Positions 18,101 through 28,113 of a stretch of DNA of 64,000 nt are shown here, piece after piece; position 1 is the first letter of the stretch; each line of letters opens with the position of its first letter. The stretch lies in NCBI GenBank assembly GCA_945870155.1, contig CAMBSB010000010.1, positions 1-64,000 of the forward strand, given 5' to 3'. The position numbers and the translations under genes are program-made. Source of the DNA: Paludibacter jiangxiensis. GTDB taxonomy: Bacteria; Bacteroidota; Bacteroidia; Bacteroidales; Paludibacteraceae. A model generated the notes under the pieces. That model had not been told where the DNA came from, searched no databases, and saw nothing but the letters and a program-made list of their open reading frames with translations.

Positions 18101-19036
18101 TCACGGCACAATCATCTGAATAGCACCCGGAATAATGCCTACTTTAAATGGAGATGAACCGTTTACAATTATGCCATCAGCTTCCATCAAAGCTGCTTTA
18201 TCGCATTGTATAAGTAGTTCTTTGGTTTGGAAGGATACTATCAGTGAATGTTCGAGTAATTTGCCCCGAAACAGGAATCCCAGTGCACCAATAATTTTAA
18301 AAAATGTAGGATTCCTGGCCATCATCACGTCCAGCAAACCATCGTAGGGCAATGCATTGGGTGTTTGTTTCAATCCGCCTCCACTATAGCAGCCATTGGC
18401 TATATTCATGGTAAACATTTTGTCAGTTATGTTTTTTTCGTCGGAATGAATTTTTATCTGATTGGCTTTGTGCGAAAATACGGCCAACAATAAGGAGACG
18501 GTGTACATAAATGAGTGACTTCCAAATATCTCTTTCAGCCTGTGAGTCAGGTTTACTACGGCTGCATCCAGTCCCAAGCCTATGGAATTGATGAAAAAAT
18601 GCGATTCTTTTTCGCCCTCCATGTCGTAGTCCACCCTGCCAATGTCTATCATTTGCAGTTTGCCTTTTAAAAATACTTCTATCGATTTTTTGTAATCACT
18701 GGTTAAGCCCCAGAACCGACCCCAATCATTACCTGTTCCACGGGGGATTAAAGCTATTTTCAAATCATTGGTTTGTTCCACTTTGGAACTGAAAATCCCG
18801 TTAATTACCTCACTCATTGTACCATCACCGCCTAAAACCAGGATGTTTTTATACTTTTTCTCCACAAAATACCGGGCAATTTTGGTGGCATGTCCGGCAA
18901 AACGTGTAACTCTGTAATCGAAAGGAATATCATGATGTTTTAAAACCAGAAATAACTCTTTGCGTTGAAGACGGAATTTCTTTTTTCCCGATTTTGGATT
19001 GATAATTATAGCCCAATGTTTTGTTGTGATTTCCAT
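18101..19036 (-). CDS. YegS/diacylglycerol kinase family lipid kinase
   Basis: A 311-residue protein of the DAGK catalytic family. Visible motifs are IINPKSGKKK at the N-terminus, the nucleotide loop LGGDGTMSEVINGI (about 78-91), and IPRGTGNDWGRFWG. Members phosphorylate diacylglycerol or related lipids using ATP. The C-terminal beta domain ends MEADGIIVNGSSPFKVGI, normal for the family. No signal peptide; membrane association is expected. It is flanked by C-rich/G-rich intergenic repeats at its 5' side and appears to be transcribed alone. Confidence 0.9.
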   Translation of the reverse strand: MEITTKHWAIIINPKSGKKKFRLQRKELFLVLKHHDIPFDYRVTRFAGHATKIARYFVEKKYKNILVLGGDGTMSEVINGIFSSKVEQTNDLKIALIPRGTGNDWGRFWGLTSDYKKSIEVFLKGKLQMIDIGRVDYDMEGEKESHFFINSIGLGLDAAVVNLTHRLKEIFGSHSFMYTVSLLLAVFSHKANQIKIHSDEKNITDKMFTMNIANGCYSGGGLKQTPNALPYDGLLDVMMARNPTFFKIIGALGFLFRGKLLEHSLIVSFQTKELLIQCDKAALMEADGIIVNGSSPFKVGIIPGAIQMIVP

Positions 19037-19054
19037 GTGATTTTAAGTATTATC

Positions 19055-19315
19055 TGCCCCCTAACCCCCTAAAGGGGGAATATTGAAGCGAAGTTTTAAT
19101 TTTTTAGTAAAAAAATAATCTATAAAATGAAATGATTGTTTTTCAAATTTTTAAGCATTTTAATCCCTTATTTTATATTAAATAAAGAAGTCCTGAATTG
19201 AGAAAAAGCAAAAAACTCATTATATTTAACATTGCTTTCCATCAAATCCATATTATTTCCCCTCTTCCTCCCTCTCCATTTGGAGAGGGTTGGGGTGAGG
19301 TTCGGTTAGGGGGCA
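19055..19315. repeat. Non-coding segment bounded by 12-bp inverted repeats
   Basis: TGCCCCCTAACC (19055-19066) and its exact complement GGTTAGGGGGCA (19304-19315) bound 261 bases with no credible gene. Inside are CCCCCTAAAGGGGG (19065-19078) and a perfect hairpin CCCTCTCCA/TGGAGAGGG (19270-19289) followed by TTGGGGTGAGG. It fills the gap between two minus-strand genes. It resembles a REP/MITE-type element, though no target duplication was identified. Confidence 0.6.
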
Positions 19316-19318
19316 TGT

Positions 19319-20089
19319 TTATATCATCTGTTTTTTATCTAACTGTCCGAATACCTTTTTAAGTAATTCGCTCGTTCTGGCAATAGGGTCTTTGCGTATA
19401 AGCTTTTCTTCGATGGCAATTTTCATAAAAATGGCATCCAGGGCTTTTCCGCTGACATAATCTTCAATATTGATATTGACTTCTTTCAGTCCGGCAATTT
19501 TACCTAATGTAGATTTTGCCGCTGAATTATATCCATTGTGCAATAAATTCCAGGTATCGGTGGTCGATACATTGGCTACCAATGGTTTTGATAAAGATTG
19601 TTTAACTTTTATTTGAAACGCATCTTTCAACTGTGCATAAGTGTTTTTTCTTAAAAACTCGGTGGCAGCATTGTCGGCACCAAACAAAATATTAGTCGCA
19701 TCGCTGAATGTCATATTCAAAATCGCATTTTTAAAAATAGGAATGGCCTCTTTCACAGCATCTTCGGCCGAGCGATTCAAGGATAAAACTGTTTTATTTA
19801 CCAGTTCCTGACCACCGGGTATCAGTTTTATATTGTTTATTATAGGTTGAGCCTCATCGGGTAATAAAAGTTTGTAAGCCAAATCTTTGTAAAAACCATT
19901 TTCAGTACCCAACAAATTTACAGCTTTTTCCAGACCCACATTTAACGAGCTTTTTAATCCTGAAATATTTTCGGAATTTGAAACCCCTATGTTTGAGTTT
20001 GTTTCGTTTAGCGATTTAGCTATTTGCAATAATTCGGCGCATGAACTAGTTAAAAAGGCAATAAGGATAATTGAAATTAGTTTTTTCAT
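19319..20089 (-). CDS. DUF4197 lipoprotein
   Basis: A 256-residue protein from the ATG at 20089 (MKKLISIILIAFLTSSCAELL). The first 17 residues form a lipoprotein signal with lipobox TSSC, which is why this start is preferred over an upstream in-frame ATG at 20167. The rest matches DUF4197: GLKSSLNVGLEKAVNLLG, NRSAEDAVKEAIPIFKNAI, and KALDAIFMKIAIEEKLIRKDP. Function is unknown. It is divergent from enolase, with a -7-like TATTTTTG (20123-20130). Confidence 0.85.
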   Translation of the reverse strand: MKKLISIILIAFLTSSCAELLQIAKSLNETNSNIGVSNSENISGLKSSLNVGLEKAVNLLGTENGFYKDLAYKLLLPDEAQPIINNIKLIPGGQELVNKTVLSLNRSAEDAVKEAIPIFKNAILNMTFSDATNILFGADNAATEFLRKNTYAQLKDAFQIKVKQSLSKPLVANVSTTDTWNLLHNGYNSAAKSTLGKIAGLKEVNINIEDYVSGKALDAIFMKIAIEEKLIRKDPIARTSELLKKVFGQLDKKQMI

Positions 20090-20173
20090 AAAGATATTTT
20101 TTTTTGAATATTTAAAACGAACAAAAATACAATTATTTTTTGTTGTGTAATATATTGTAGCGAACATTTTTAA

Positions 20174-21511
<1,338 letters not shown>

Positions 21512-21551
21512 GAAAAAATGACAGAATAAACTGCCAAAATTATACTCACTT

Positions 21552-21583
21552 AAAGCTGTCTGACAAATTAGACAGCTTTTTTT
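21552..21583 (+). terminator. Rho-independent terminator of eno
   Basis: AAAGCTGTCT (21552-21561) pairs with AGACAGCTTT (21570-21579), with a T tail. Confidence 0.9.
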
Positions 21584-21770
21584 GTTCATTTTAATTACAC
21601 TTTTTAAAACTTTAAAATCGAGCTAGTTAATACCCGTTAAGCAATAAAATCGTTTCGTTAATTATCAAAAAATCTTAATGAAATATTTTATCAGCGGAAT
21701 AATTTTTGAATAATTTAGCGTTGTATTATTCAAATTTATTATTAATCATAAACTATAAACTTATTACATT

Positions 21771-23285
21771 ATGAATGTACTACCAAAAACAAAAATGCTA
21801 GGATTATTTGTTGGAATTGTATTAGTTAGTTTAGCTACAAACTTAACAGCCAACTTCATTACTAAAAAACAAAGTGATAACAATTTGTTTCAGGGCAATC
21901 AAACACCTGTAAGTTATGCCAAATTTGCCAGTGCATCCAAGGCATTTGATACCGATTTTACGGTGGCAGCCGAATTGTCAATTCATGCGGTTGTTCACGT
22001 AAAAACCAAAACACCGGTTCAGGTCCAACAATTTGGAAATGGATTTGGAGGTGGATTTAACGACGAAATTTTTGAGTATTTTTTTGGACCTCAGCAGCGA
22101 CAAGCACCAAAACAGAATGATATTCCTATGCGTGAAGGTTCCGGTTCCGGTGTCATTATTTCGACAGACGGCTATATAGTTACCAATAATCATGTGGTTG
22201 ACAAATCGAAAGAAATTGAGGTTACTTTGAATGACAAACGAACTTTCAAAGCCAAAGTAATTGGAGCTGATCCAAATACCGATTTAGCATTGATTAAAAT
22301 CGAAGCTGAAAATCTTCCGGTTATTATATTTGGAAATTCCGATTCGCTCAAAGTAGGTGAGTGGGTATTGGCAGTTGGTAATCCCTTCAATTTAACTTCT
22401 ACCGTTACTGCCGGAATTGTGAGTGCCAAAGCGCGTGACATTAATATAATTGAATCAAAAATGAAGATTGAATCGTTTATACAGACCGACGCTGCTGTTA
22501 ACCCCGGAAATAGTGGTGGGGCATTGGTGAATACAAGAGGCGAATTAGTGGGTATAAACACTGCCATTGCTTCTCAAACAGGTTCTTATGCTGGCTATGC
22601 GTTTGCCATACCTGTTAGTATTGTACAAAAAGTTGTATCCGATATGCGTCAGTTTGGTGCTGTTCAACGAGCTGTTTTGGGTGTAAGTATGGGTAATATT
22701 GATGAAAAATTAGCCAAAGAAAAAAAATTGAAAACCATGGAAGGTGCTTATGTGTCGGATATTGTTGAAAATAGTGCAGCAGAAAAGGCCGGAATTAAAA
22801 AAGAGGATGTTATAATAAAAATTAATGACGTAAATATTAAATCGGCAGCTGAACTTCAGGAGCAAATAGGAAGATATAGTCCGGGCGATAAAATTAGTGT
22901 TACCGTTTTACGCGATAACAAAGAAATTACTATGAATGCTGAATTGAAAAACAGACAAGGCAATACTAAAGTAGTTTCGTCAGATCTTAAAATTGATATG
23001 CTGGGAGCTGAGTTTAAAGAAATGAACAACAAGCTTAAAAATCAATTTCAACTCGAATATGGCATTGAAGTGAAGTCAGTTAGCAAAGGAAAATTCCAAC
23101 AAGCAGGCATTAAACCAGGATTTGTAATTGTAAAAATAAATAATTTACCTATTCGGAATGAGGATGATATTGAGACCGCATTGAATGACGCCATGAATAC
23201 TGCCGATCAGTTTAAAGTGCTTACAATTGCCGGAATTTATCCGAATGGTAAGGTTAGCTATTATACCATTAATTTAATGGATTAA
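21771..23285 (+). CDS. Periplasmic Do/HtrA-type serine protease
   Basis: A 504-residue protease with an N-terminal signal or anchor (KMLGLFVGIVLVSLATNLTANF). The catalytic triad is His in VTNNHVVDKS, Asp in NTDLALIKI and Ser in NPGNSGGALVNTRG. Two PDZ domains follow (about residues 300-400 and 410-500; EGAYVSDIVENSAAEKAGI and GFVIVKINNLPI). It degrades or refolds damaged envelope proteins. The loop after the signal is rich in Phe/Gly and Gln, as in DegP LA loops. It appears to be a single-gene unit with a hairpin after it. DegP and DegQ cannot be separated from sequence alone. Confidence 0.93.
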   Translation: MNVLPKTKMLGLFVGIVLVSLATNLTANFITKKQSDNNLFQGNQTPVSYAKFASASKAFDTDFTVAAELSIHAVVHVKTKTPVQVQQFGNGFGGGFNDEIFEYFFGPQQRQAPKQNDIPMREGSGSGVIISTDGYIVTNNHVVDKSKEIEVTLNDKRTFKAKVIGADPNTDLALIKIEAENLPVIIFGNSDSLKVGEWVLAVGNPFNLTSTVTAGIVSAKARDINIIESKMKIESFIQTDAAVNPGNSGGALVNTRGELVGINTAIASQTGSYAGYAFAIPVSIVQKVVSDMRQFGAVQRAVLGVSMGNIDEKLAKEKKLKTMEGAYVSDIVENSAAEKAGIKKEDVIIKINDVNIKSAAELQEQIGRYSPGDKISVTVLRDNKEITMNAELKNRQGNTKVVSSDLKIDMLGAEFKEMNNKLKNQFQLEYGIEVKSVSKGKFQQAGIKPGFVIVKINNLPIRNEDDIETALNDAMNTADQFKVLTIAGIYPNGKVSYYTINLMD

Positions 23286-23317
23286 TTAAATTCAAAATCA
23301 AATATTGAAAAAAAAGA

Positions 23318-23355
23318 GAAATTACCTCTTCAATTTTATATTGAGAGGTAATTTC
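23318..23355 (+). terminator. Hairpin after the HtrA protease gene
   Basis: GAAATTACCTCT pairs with AGAGGTAATTTC around an AT-rich loop with a few more paired bases. It lacks a strong T tail but is well placed. Confidence 0.65.
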
Positions 23356-23465
23356 TTTCATTTATATGTAAAAATCATTAAATTCTGAAAACAATTTTCA
23401 ATTTTCAACGTTTCAATAACAAGGTTTATAAATTAGCAAGTTTTCACTTTAAAGAATTAAATGAA

Positions 23466-24188
23466 ATGAAAAAGTTCGTAGTTTTCACAGCTATTTTTTT
23501 ATTCATCAATGCTCTTATTTATAGTCAAATAAGTATCAATTTACCCAAAATTACCAATCAAAATGTAAAATGGGATAACAACTATAGTTTTGATAAATCA
23601 AATGCCTTCAAAATAGAAGCATACAGTGGAAAAAATGAGTTGATGCAGACTTTGAATTATAAAATTTACTACCAATCGAAAGGTGAAAATTTTTTAATTC
23701 AATTAATTCCTAAAAAAGCAGGCAATGGAACTGAAAATATAATAGATAAAAAAAACGAACTTGCTGTTCAGATTTTCGGAGCCGGTTAAAATGCCAAACC
23801 ATATTACAATGCCAGTCCATTTAAATATCCATCAGAAAATGATCTTAAAAAGCTCGAAATAATCCCAACTGAAGACACAAAAACTATTTTGGGTTACAAA
23901 TGTAAAAAATACACCTACACTTATAAAAAAATTACCGGTGAAGTGTGGTTGACGAATGAAGTAAAGATGCCAAACGATTACGGAATTTTCAGAGCTTCAA
24001 AAATGGCAGCACAACACAATACCCTTTCTGTAAGCGGTTTTGTAATGGAAACAAGTATTTTCGATGCTAAAGGAGGGAAAACAGTAATGCAAACCCTTTC
24101 GTTGAAAAACACTGAAAATTACAAAATTTATTTAGACGTAGTTGAAATGAATGTGGCGATTAATAAAGTTAACTATTACACTTTCTAA
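23466..24188 (+). pseudogene. DUF4412/GLPGLI-like secreted protein interrupted by an in-frame TAA
   Basis: One reading frame of 241 codons holds a single TAA at 23787-23789 (codon 108). The frame before it (MKKFVVFTAIFLFINALIYSQ signal peptide, then a beta-rich part) and after it (NAKPYYNASPFKYPSE ... TILGYKCKKYTYTYKK ... GEVWLTNEV) is continuous, with no shift. The downstream LGYKCKK...W pattern resembles DUF4412/GLPGLI secreted proteins. The second half has no signal, and its first ATG comes well after conserved sequence. Either the gene is recently inactivated, the base is a sequence error, or there is readthrough. Confidence 0.8.
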
Positions 24189-24232
24189 AATTCATAGCTT
24201 TTTAGTTAACGATAATTCGTGAAAAAGCATTT

Positions 24233-24261
24233 TGCCAAGTCAAAAAAAAACACTACTTTTG
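24233..24261 (+). promoter_or_regulatory. rpoD promoter
   Basis: TTG (24233-24235, in TTTTG), 18 bases including an A9 run (24242-24250), then TACTTTTG (24254-24261). It lies 22 bases before the ATG. Confidence 0.75.
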
Positions 24262-24283
24262 CAAGCTAATTTTCTACATAGAA

Positions 24284-25147
24284 ATGAGACAGTTAAAAAT
24301 TACCAAATCGATTACAAATCGAGAAAGTGCATCTCTTGACAAATATTTGCAAGAGATTGGCAGAGAGGATCTTATCACAGTTGAAGAAGAAGTTGAGTTA
24401 GCACAACGTATCCGCAATGGAGACCGTGTAGCTTTAGAAAAACTAACTCGTGCAAATCTTCGTTTTGTCGTTTCAGTTGCTAAACAATACCAAAATCAAG
24501 GTTTAAGTCTGCCCGACTTAATCAACGAAGGAAATCTTGGATTGATCAAAGCTGCTGAAAAATTTGATGAAACACGTGGATTCAAATTTATTTCGTATGC
24601 AGTGTGGTGGATTCGTCAATCAATTCTGCAAGCATTAGCTGAACAATCGCGTATTGTTCGTTTGCCTCTCAACCAGGTAGGTTCTTTGAATAAAATCAAC
24701 AAAGCATTTTCTAAATTTGAACAGGAAAATGAACGTAGACCATCGCCCGAAGAACTAGCTGAGAAATTGGATATTCCGGTGGATAAAATTACCGATACCA
24801 TGAAGGTTTCGGGTAGACACATTTCGGTGGATGCTCCTTTTGTTGAAGGCGAAGACAACAGCTTGTTGGATGTAATGATAAACGATGATTCTCCCAACGC
24901 CGACCGTGTATTGATCAATGAATCACTCTCTAAAGAGATAGAGAGAGTACTAATTCACACTCTTTCGGATAGAGAAAGAGATATAGTCAAGAAATTTTTC
25001 GGAATCGGTGTAGCAGAAATGACATTAGAAGAGATTGGAGATGAGTTCGGACTTACCCGTGAGCGTGTACGCCAAATCAAAGAAAAAGCTATTCGTAAAT
25101 TAAGACCAAATTCAAAAAGTAAATTATTAAAAACCTTTTTGGGTTAA
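24284..25147 (+). CDS. rpoD: Primary sigma factor (Bacteroidota RpoD/SigA type)
   Basis: A 287-residue sigma-70 protein without the long region 1.1, as in the Bacteroidota primary sigma factor. Region 1.2 starts [27 protein letters not shown]. Region 2 has [31 protein letters not shown] and the -10 reader helix [13 protein letters not shown]. Region 3 has [12 protein letters not shown]. Region 4 has [28 protein letters not shown]. It directs RNA polymerase to the TAnnTTTG promoters seen through this window, including its own. Confidence 0.96.
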   Translation: MRQLKITKSITNRESASLDKYLQEIGREDLITVEEEVELAQRIRNGDRVALEKLTRANLRFVVSVAKQYQNQGLSLPDLINEGNLGLIKAAEKFDETRGFKFISYAVWWIRQSILQALAEQSRIVRLPLNQVGSLNKINKAFSKFEQENERRPSPEELAEKLDIPVDKITDTMKVSGRHISVDAPFVEGEDNSLLDVMINDDSPNADRVLINESLSKEIERVLIHTLSDRERDIVKKFFGIGVAEMTLEEIGDEFGLTRERVRQIKEKAIRKLRPNSKSKLLKTFLG

Positions 25148-25163
25148 TCTGAAATTTTATATT

Positions 25164-25198
25164 AAAAAAAGCGAAATCCATCGGGTTTCGCTTTTTTT
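25164..25198. terminator. Bidirectional terminator after rpoD
   Basis: AAAAAAAGCGAAA pairs with TTTCGCTTTTTTT around a short loop with further G-C pairs (TCC/GG). Confidence 0.88.
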
Positions 25199-25282
25199 GA
25201 TGAGCATAAATATATCGAAGACTCATTAGTTTGAGCTAAATTTTGAATGATAACAATTTCAATTCTATGGATTTATATTTTT

Positions 25283-25963
25283 CTAGTTCTTACTTAACTT
25301 ATGGTTTTTAAGTTGTAAAATCATATCCATTTGTTCAGCTAATTTCATCGAATGTGTTACTAATAATAGAGTTGTATTCAATTCTTTATTTAATTTCAGC
25401 AATTCAGTAAAAAGTATTGTAGCACTTTCTTCGTCAAGTGAACCTGTTGGTTCATCAGCAAGAATAAGTTCCGGTTGATTTATTAATGCCCTAATACATG
25501 CAGTGCGTTGACACTCACCACCTGAAAGCTGTCCGGGTAATTTATTTATATTTTCAATCATTCCAAGTTGGTCAAGTAGTTCTTTGGCACGCTTAATACT
25601 TGCATTTTTTTCTGATTTGTTTTTATTTGTTAATGTGGGTATTAAAATATTTTCTATCACGGTACATTGTGGTAAAAGATAATGCATTTGAAATATAAAT
25701 CCAATATGTTTATTTCTAAATAAACTTCTTTCCATTTCGTTAAAATCGCTTACATCCTGATTTTTATAAAAAATCTTTCCAGTATCCGGAGTGTCAATCA
25801 AACCAGATATATTAAGAAAAGTTGTTTTTCCAGTTCCGGATTGCCCCACTATGGCTATTGATTTACCGTTTTCAATTTCAAGTGAAATATCATTTAAAAT
25901 TATTTGATTTCCATAGCTTTTGGAGATATTTTTAAATGACAGAATTGAATTATTATTTACCAT
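25283..25963 (-). CDS. LolD/MacB-type ABC transporter ATP-binding protein
   Basis: A 226-residue ATPase: Walker A GQSGTGKT, Q-loop IGFIFQMHYLLP, signature LSGGECQR, Walker [15 protein letters not shown] and switch His in VTHS. The pattern fits the LolD/MacB/lantibiotic-immunity group, which works with FtsX-like permeases on lipoproteins, peptides or drugs. No permease gene is adjacent, so it must pair with a distant one or be an orphan. A -7-like TATTTTTG lies at 26029-26036. The gene is convergent with rpoD. Confidence 0.85.
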   Translation of the reverse strand: MVNNNSILSFKNISKSYGNQIILNDISLEIENGKSIAIVGQSGTGKTTFLNISGLIDTPDTGKIFYKNQDVSDFNEMERSLFRNKHIGFIFQMHYLLPQCTVIENILIPTLTNKNKSEKNASIKRAKELLDQLGMIENINKLPGQLSGGECQRTACIRALINQPELILADEPTGSLDEESATILFTELLKLNKELNTTLLLVTHSMKLAEQMDMILQLKNHKLSKN

Positions 25964-26157
25964 GTTTTATGATTTACAAATTAAGATATTCTTAATAAAA
26001 AGAATTAATAATTATGATATAACTCTAACAAAAATAAATCTCTTAAGGTTTAATATTATATAGATTTTACAATATATTCACCTAAAGAGATTTAATATGA
26101 ATTGAATATTTCGAAATTTTGATATATGAAATCAAACCTATATAAAGTTGATGTTTA

Positions 26158-27105
26158 TTATCTTTTTTTACTTAACTCTTCTTCAAAATATTTGATAGTT
26201 TTTGCTAAACCCTCATTTAATTGAATATTAGGTGTCCATTTATCTAAGAGTTCATAGGCTTTGGTAATATTTGGTTGCCTTTGTTTAGGGTCATCTGAAG
26301 GCAAATCTTGATAAATGAGTTTTGATTTAGAACCTGTTAAATCAATTACTTTTGTTGCTAATTCAAGCATTGTAAACTCATTTGGATTCCCAATATTTAT
26401 TGGTCCAATGACAGAATCATCAGTTTTCATCATACGAGTCATACCTTCCAATAAATCTTCAACATATTGAAAACTTCGTGTTTGAAGTCCATCTCCAAAA
26501 ATTGTAATATCCTGACCTTTTAATGCTTGAACAATAAAGTTAGAAACAACACGACCATCGTAAGGATCCATACGTGGTCCATAGGTATTGAATATGCGAA
26601 TAATCTTAATTCTAACATCGTTTTGACGATGATAATCCATAAAAAGAGTCTCAGCACATCTTTTACCTTCATCGTAGCACGAACGTATTCCAATGGTATT
26701 TACATTGCCCCAATACTCTTCAGGTTGTGGATGTATGTTTGGATCTCCATAAACTTCGCTGGTTGAAGCTTGAAGAATTTTGGCTTTAACACGTTTTGCT
26801 AAACCTAGCATGTTAATAGCACCCATAACCGAAGTTTTTACAGTTTTAATTGGGTTATATTGATAATGAACAGGCGATGCCGGACATGCAAGGTTATATA
26901 TTTCATCAACTTCGGCCATATATGGTGCTGTAACATCATGACGCACAAATTCAAAATTATTGTTTGAAAGATTATGTTCAATATTTTTCCGACGTCCGGT
27001 GAAAAAATTATCCAAACAAATTACTTCATTTCCTTCCTTTAAAAGCCTATCACAAAGATGTGATCCGATAAATCCGGCACCACCGGTTATTAAAATTCTA
27101 CTCAT
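26158..27105 (-). CDS. UDP-glucuronate decarboxylase (UDP-xylose synthase)
   Basis: A 315-residue extended SDR. The NAD-binding [15 protein letters not shown] is at the N-terminus; the catalytic YxxxK is in RSCYDEGKR, the form typical of [23 protein letters not shown] is also characteristic. It converts UDP-glucuronate to UDP-xylose with an NAD-bound intermediate. Its substrate is made by Ugd (38633-39961) in the same locus. It is the last gene of the polysaccharide cluster and has a possible own -7 TATTTTTG (27130-27137). Confidence 0.93.
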   Translation of the reverse strand: MSRILITGGAGFIGSHLCDRLLKEGNEVICLDNFFTGRRKNIEHNLSNNNFEFVRHDVTAPYMAEVDEIYNLACPASPVHYQYNPIKTVKTSVMGAINMLGLAKRVKAKILQASTSEVYGDPNIHPQPEEYWGNVNTIGIRSCYDEGKRCAETLFMDYHRQNDVRIKIIRIFNTYGPRMDPYDGRVVSNFIVQALKGQDITIFGDGLQTRSFQYVEDLLEGMTRMMKTDDSVIGPINIGNPNEFTMLELATKVIDLTGSKSKLIYQDLPSDDPKQRQPNITKAYELLDKWTPNIQLNEGLAKTIKYFEEELSKKR

Positions 27106-27226
27106 TGTTATTTGATTTTAAGAATTATACAAAAATAGTTTTTACTACTATGTTAATGTGATTATGTAATGTATAAACAATAACATGTAATGTTGTCAAT
27201 TTTTTACTGTTGAATAAATTGATATT

Positions 27227-28108
27227 TTAATCACCTTTCAGACCCAAACTTCTTCCACCATCGACAATTATATTTTGTCCGGTTACGAACGAAGCTTCAT
27301 CTGATGCTATAAATGTAACCATATTGGCTATATCCTCAGGCTTTCCGTAGTCGTTCATGAAATTAGTGTTTTTAATACGTTCCATCTTACTGTAATTAAT
27401 AGCATCCCGCTGCACAATACCCGGTGATACGCAATTGACATTGATTCCATACTTTCCCAATTCCATTGCTAAAGATTTGGTAAAAACTATGACAGCCGCC
27501 TTACTCGCAGCATATTCAGAGAATCCGGCTTTGCCTTGTGTTCCAATAGTTGAACTGATTGTAACAATTTTTCCACCTTTTTGATTAATCATCTGTTTGG
27601 CTGCATACTTTGTACAAAGAATTGTACCAATAAGATTTATATCAATCACATTTTGAATTATTTCAGGGTCTTGTTCTGCTATCACATTATGCTGGTCGCG
27701 AGCACTACCACCTGCACTTGTTACCAAAACATCAATTTTACCATTTTCAGTCACTACTGAATTGAAAAAATGCTGGATACTGTCGTTACTGCTAATATCA
27801 AGGATTCCAGAAACTGCATTTCCACCAGCTTCATTTATTTCATTAATGACAGATGTTAGTTTGCTTTCAGTTCTGCCACAAACATATACCTTTGCACCCT
27901 CAGATGCAAAACGAAAGCAAATAGCTCGCCCAATTGCACCAGAACCTCCTGTGACAACAACAACCTGATTTTTAAACCGACCTACTTTATTAATATTGAT
28001 TTGATATGGTCGAGTTACACTTATAACTTCAAATCTTTTTAAAATTTTACTTTTTATTTTATGTAGGTAACTTGTAGGCAGTATTAGTTTGATGATTTTT
28101 TTAAGCAT
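27227..28108 (-). CDS. Short-chain dehydrogenase/reductase
   Basis: A 293-residue classical SDR preceded by a basic 45-residue N-terminal extension. The cofactor motif is TGGSGAIGRAI, the catalytic Ser is in ISSTIGTQG and YxxxK in YAASKAA. CGRTESKL at the second strand suggests NADP. It lies 5 bases after menD, so the two are co-transcribed and may act in sequence. The substrate is unknown. The C-terminus (DGGRSLGL) is complete. Confidence 0.88.
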   Translation of the reverse strand: MLKKIIKLILPTSYLHKIKSKILKRFEVISVTRPYQININKVGRFKNQVVVVTGGSGAIGRAICFRFASEGAKVYVCGRTESKLTSVINEINEAGGNAVSGILDISSNDSIQHFFNSVVTENGKIDVLVTSAGGSARDQHNVIAEQDPEIIQNVIDINLIGTILCTKYAAKQMINQKGGKIVTISSTIGTQGKAGFSEYAASKAAVIVFTKSLAMELGKYGINVNCVSPGIVQRDAINYSKMERIKNTNFMNDYGKPEDIANMVTFIASDEASFVTGQNIIVDGGRSLGLKGD

Positions 28109-28113
28109 AATGT

